Shown: in pieces, positions 23,339-23,376 of the stretch
Layout: each line of letters starts with the position of its first letter
Position numbering within the stretch: the first letter of the stretch is position 1
NCBI GenBank assembly: GCA_002083395.1
Contig: LWDH01000048.1
Location: 1 to 23,376 of the forward strand
Origin: Proteobacteria bacterium SG_bin4
GTDB taxonomy: Bacteria; Pseudomonadota; Gammaproteobacteria; Burkholderiales; Nitrosomonadaceae
Reading direction: 5' to 3'
DNA length: 23,376 nucleotides
Position numbers and translations under genes: made by a program
Notes under the pieces: model-generated
Told to the model about the DNA's origin: nothing
What the model saw: the letters and a program-made list of their open reading frames with translations, nothing else
Databases searched by the model: none

Positions 23339-23376
23339 AGACCTTTGCAAAACCCCTGATTTTTTAAAGTCAGGCA
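23338..23376. mobile_element. Possible insertion-sequence end at the right edge
   Basis: PD40 homology stops at about 23338 and is followed by GAGACCTTTGCAAAACCCC, which resembles the terminal inverted repeat of some IS5-family elements. CCTGA and TCAGG form a small inverted repeat just inside. The window ends here, so no transposase can be seen. This is a guess from resemblance. Confidence 0.25.

Noticed and set aside
1..23376. CRISPR arrays and tRNA genes
   Set aside because: No regularly spaced direct repeats and no cloverleaf-like stretch with a GTTCRANYC-type arm were noticed. This is by eye, so a dedicated scan could still find something.

Overview
The window looks like about 23.4 kb of chromosome from a Gram-negative betaproteobacterium. 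The gene content (EttA, TtcA, an RluF-like enzyme, a cutA-dsbD-tlpA cluster, TypA, and a periplasmic cupredoxin/DUF411/cytochrome c set) and the protein sequences fit Nitrosomonadales, perhaps Nitrosomonas. That assignment is inferred from style and gene content only. Most of the window is ordinary core genome. The two ends are accessory in character.

Left end (1-1720): an AT-rich leucine-rich-repeat gene, a cluster of hairpins at 877-954 that resembles a REP or IS200/IS605-type element, and a three-gene minus-strand set: a 59-residue antitoxin, a ParE/RelE-like toxin and a DUF2442 protein. Core block A (1764-6426): EttA, a DUF2835 protein downstream of a two-domain SAM methyltransferase, an RluF-like pseudouridine synthase, and a divergent single-domain rhodanese. 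Next (6509-7824) come RtcA (RNA 3'-phosphate cyclase) and a translationally coupled MJ1316/DUF504 protein, a compact RNA-end-processing pair. A small exported coiled-coil protein follows. Block 8466-9943 is a minus-strand operon for a cupredoxin, a DUF411 protein and a lipoprotein-like cytochrome c, probably periplasmic copper handling or electron transfer. ttcA then meets a BON lipoprotein/DUF2784 pair tail to tail. 12040-14958 is a cutA-dsbD-tlpA thiol-redox cluster. A two-helix mini-protein, a chemoreceptor with a C-terminal WEEF tether and an ornithine-cyclodeaminase-like enzyme lead to typA.

Right end (18358-23376) is the most unusual part. typA and a convergent PD40 beta-propeller gene are followed by a Fic-family gene. 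After that comes a second, diverged copy of the last 37 typA codons, of the shared terminator, and of a collapsed PD40 gene, in the same order and orientation. In the typA fragment the differences are mostly synonymous, and the second terminator keeps its pairing although its sequence has changed. This suggests the second copy came from a related genome rather than decaying in place. The Fic protein has Gln where the catalytic His of the Fic motif is expected, and it keeps the inhibitory motif. Its promoter holds three copies of a TTGGCGYRAT-like site, which suggests autoregulation through its N-terminal helix-turn-helix-like region.

I saw no tRNA or rRNA gene, no CRISPR array and no complete transposase gene. 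No intergenic gap exceeds 300 bp. The largest (11756-12039) showed nothing I could name beyond the leader of the BON gene.
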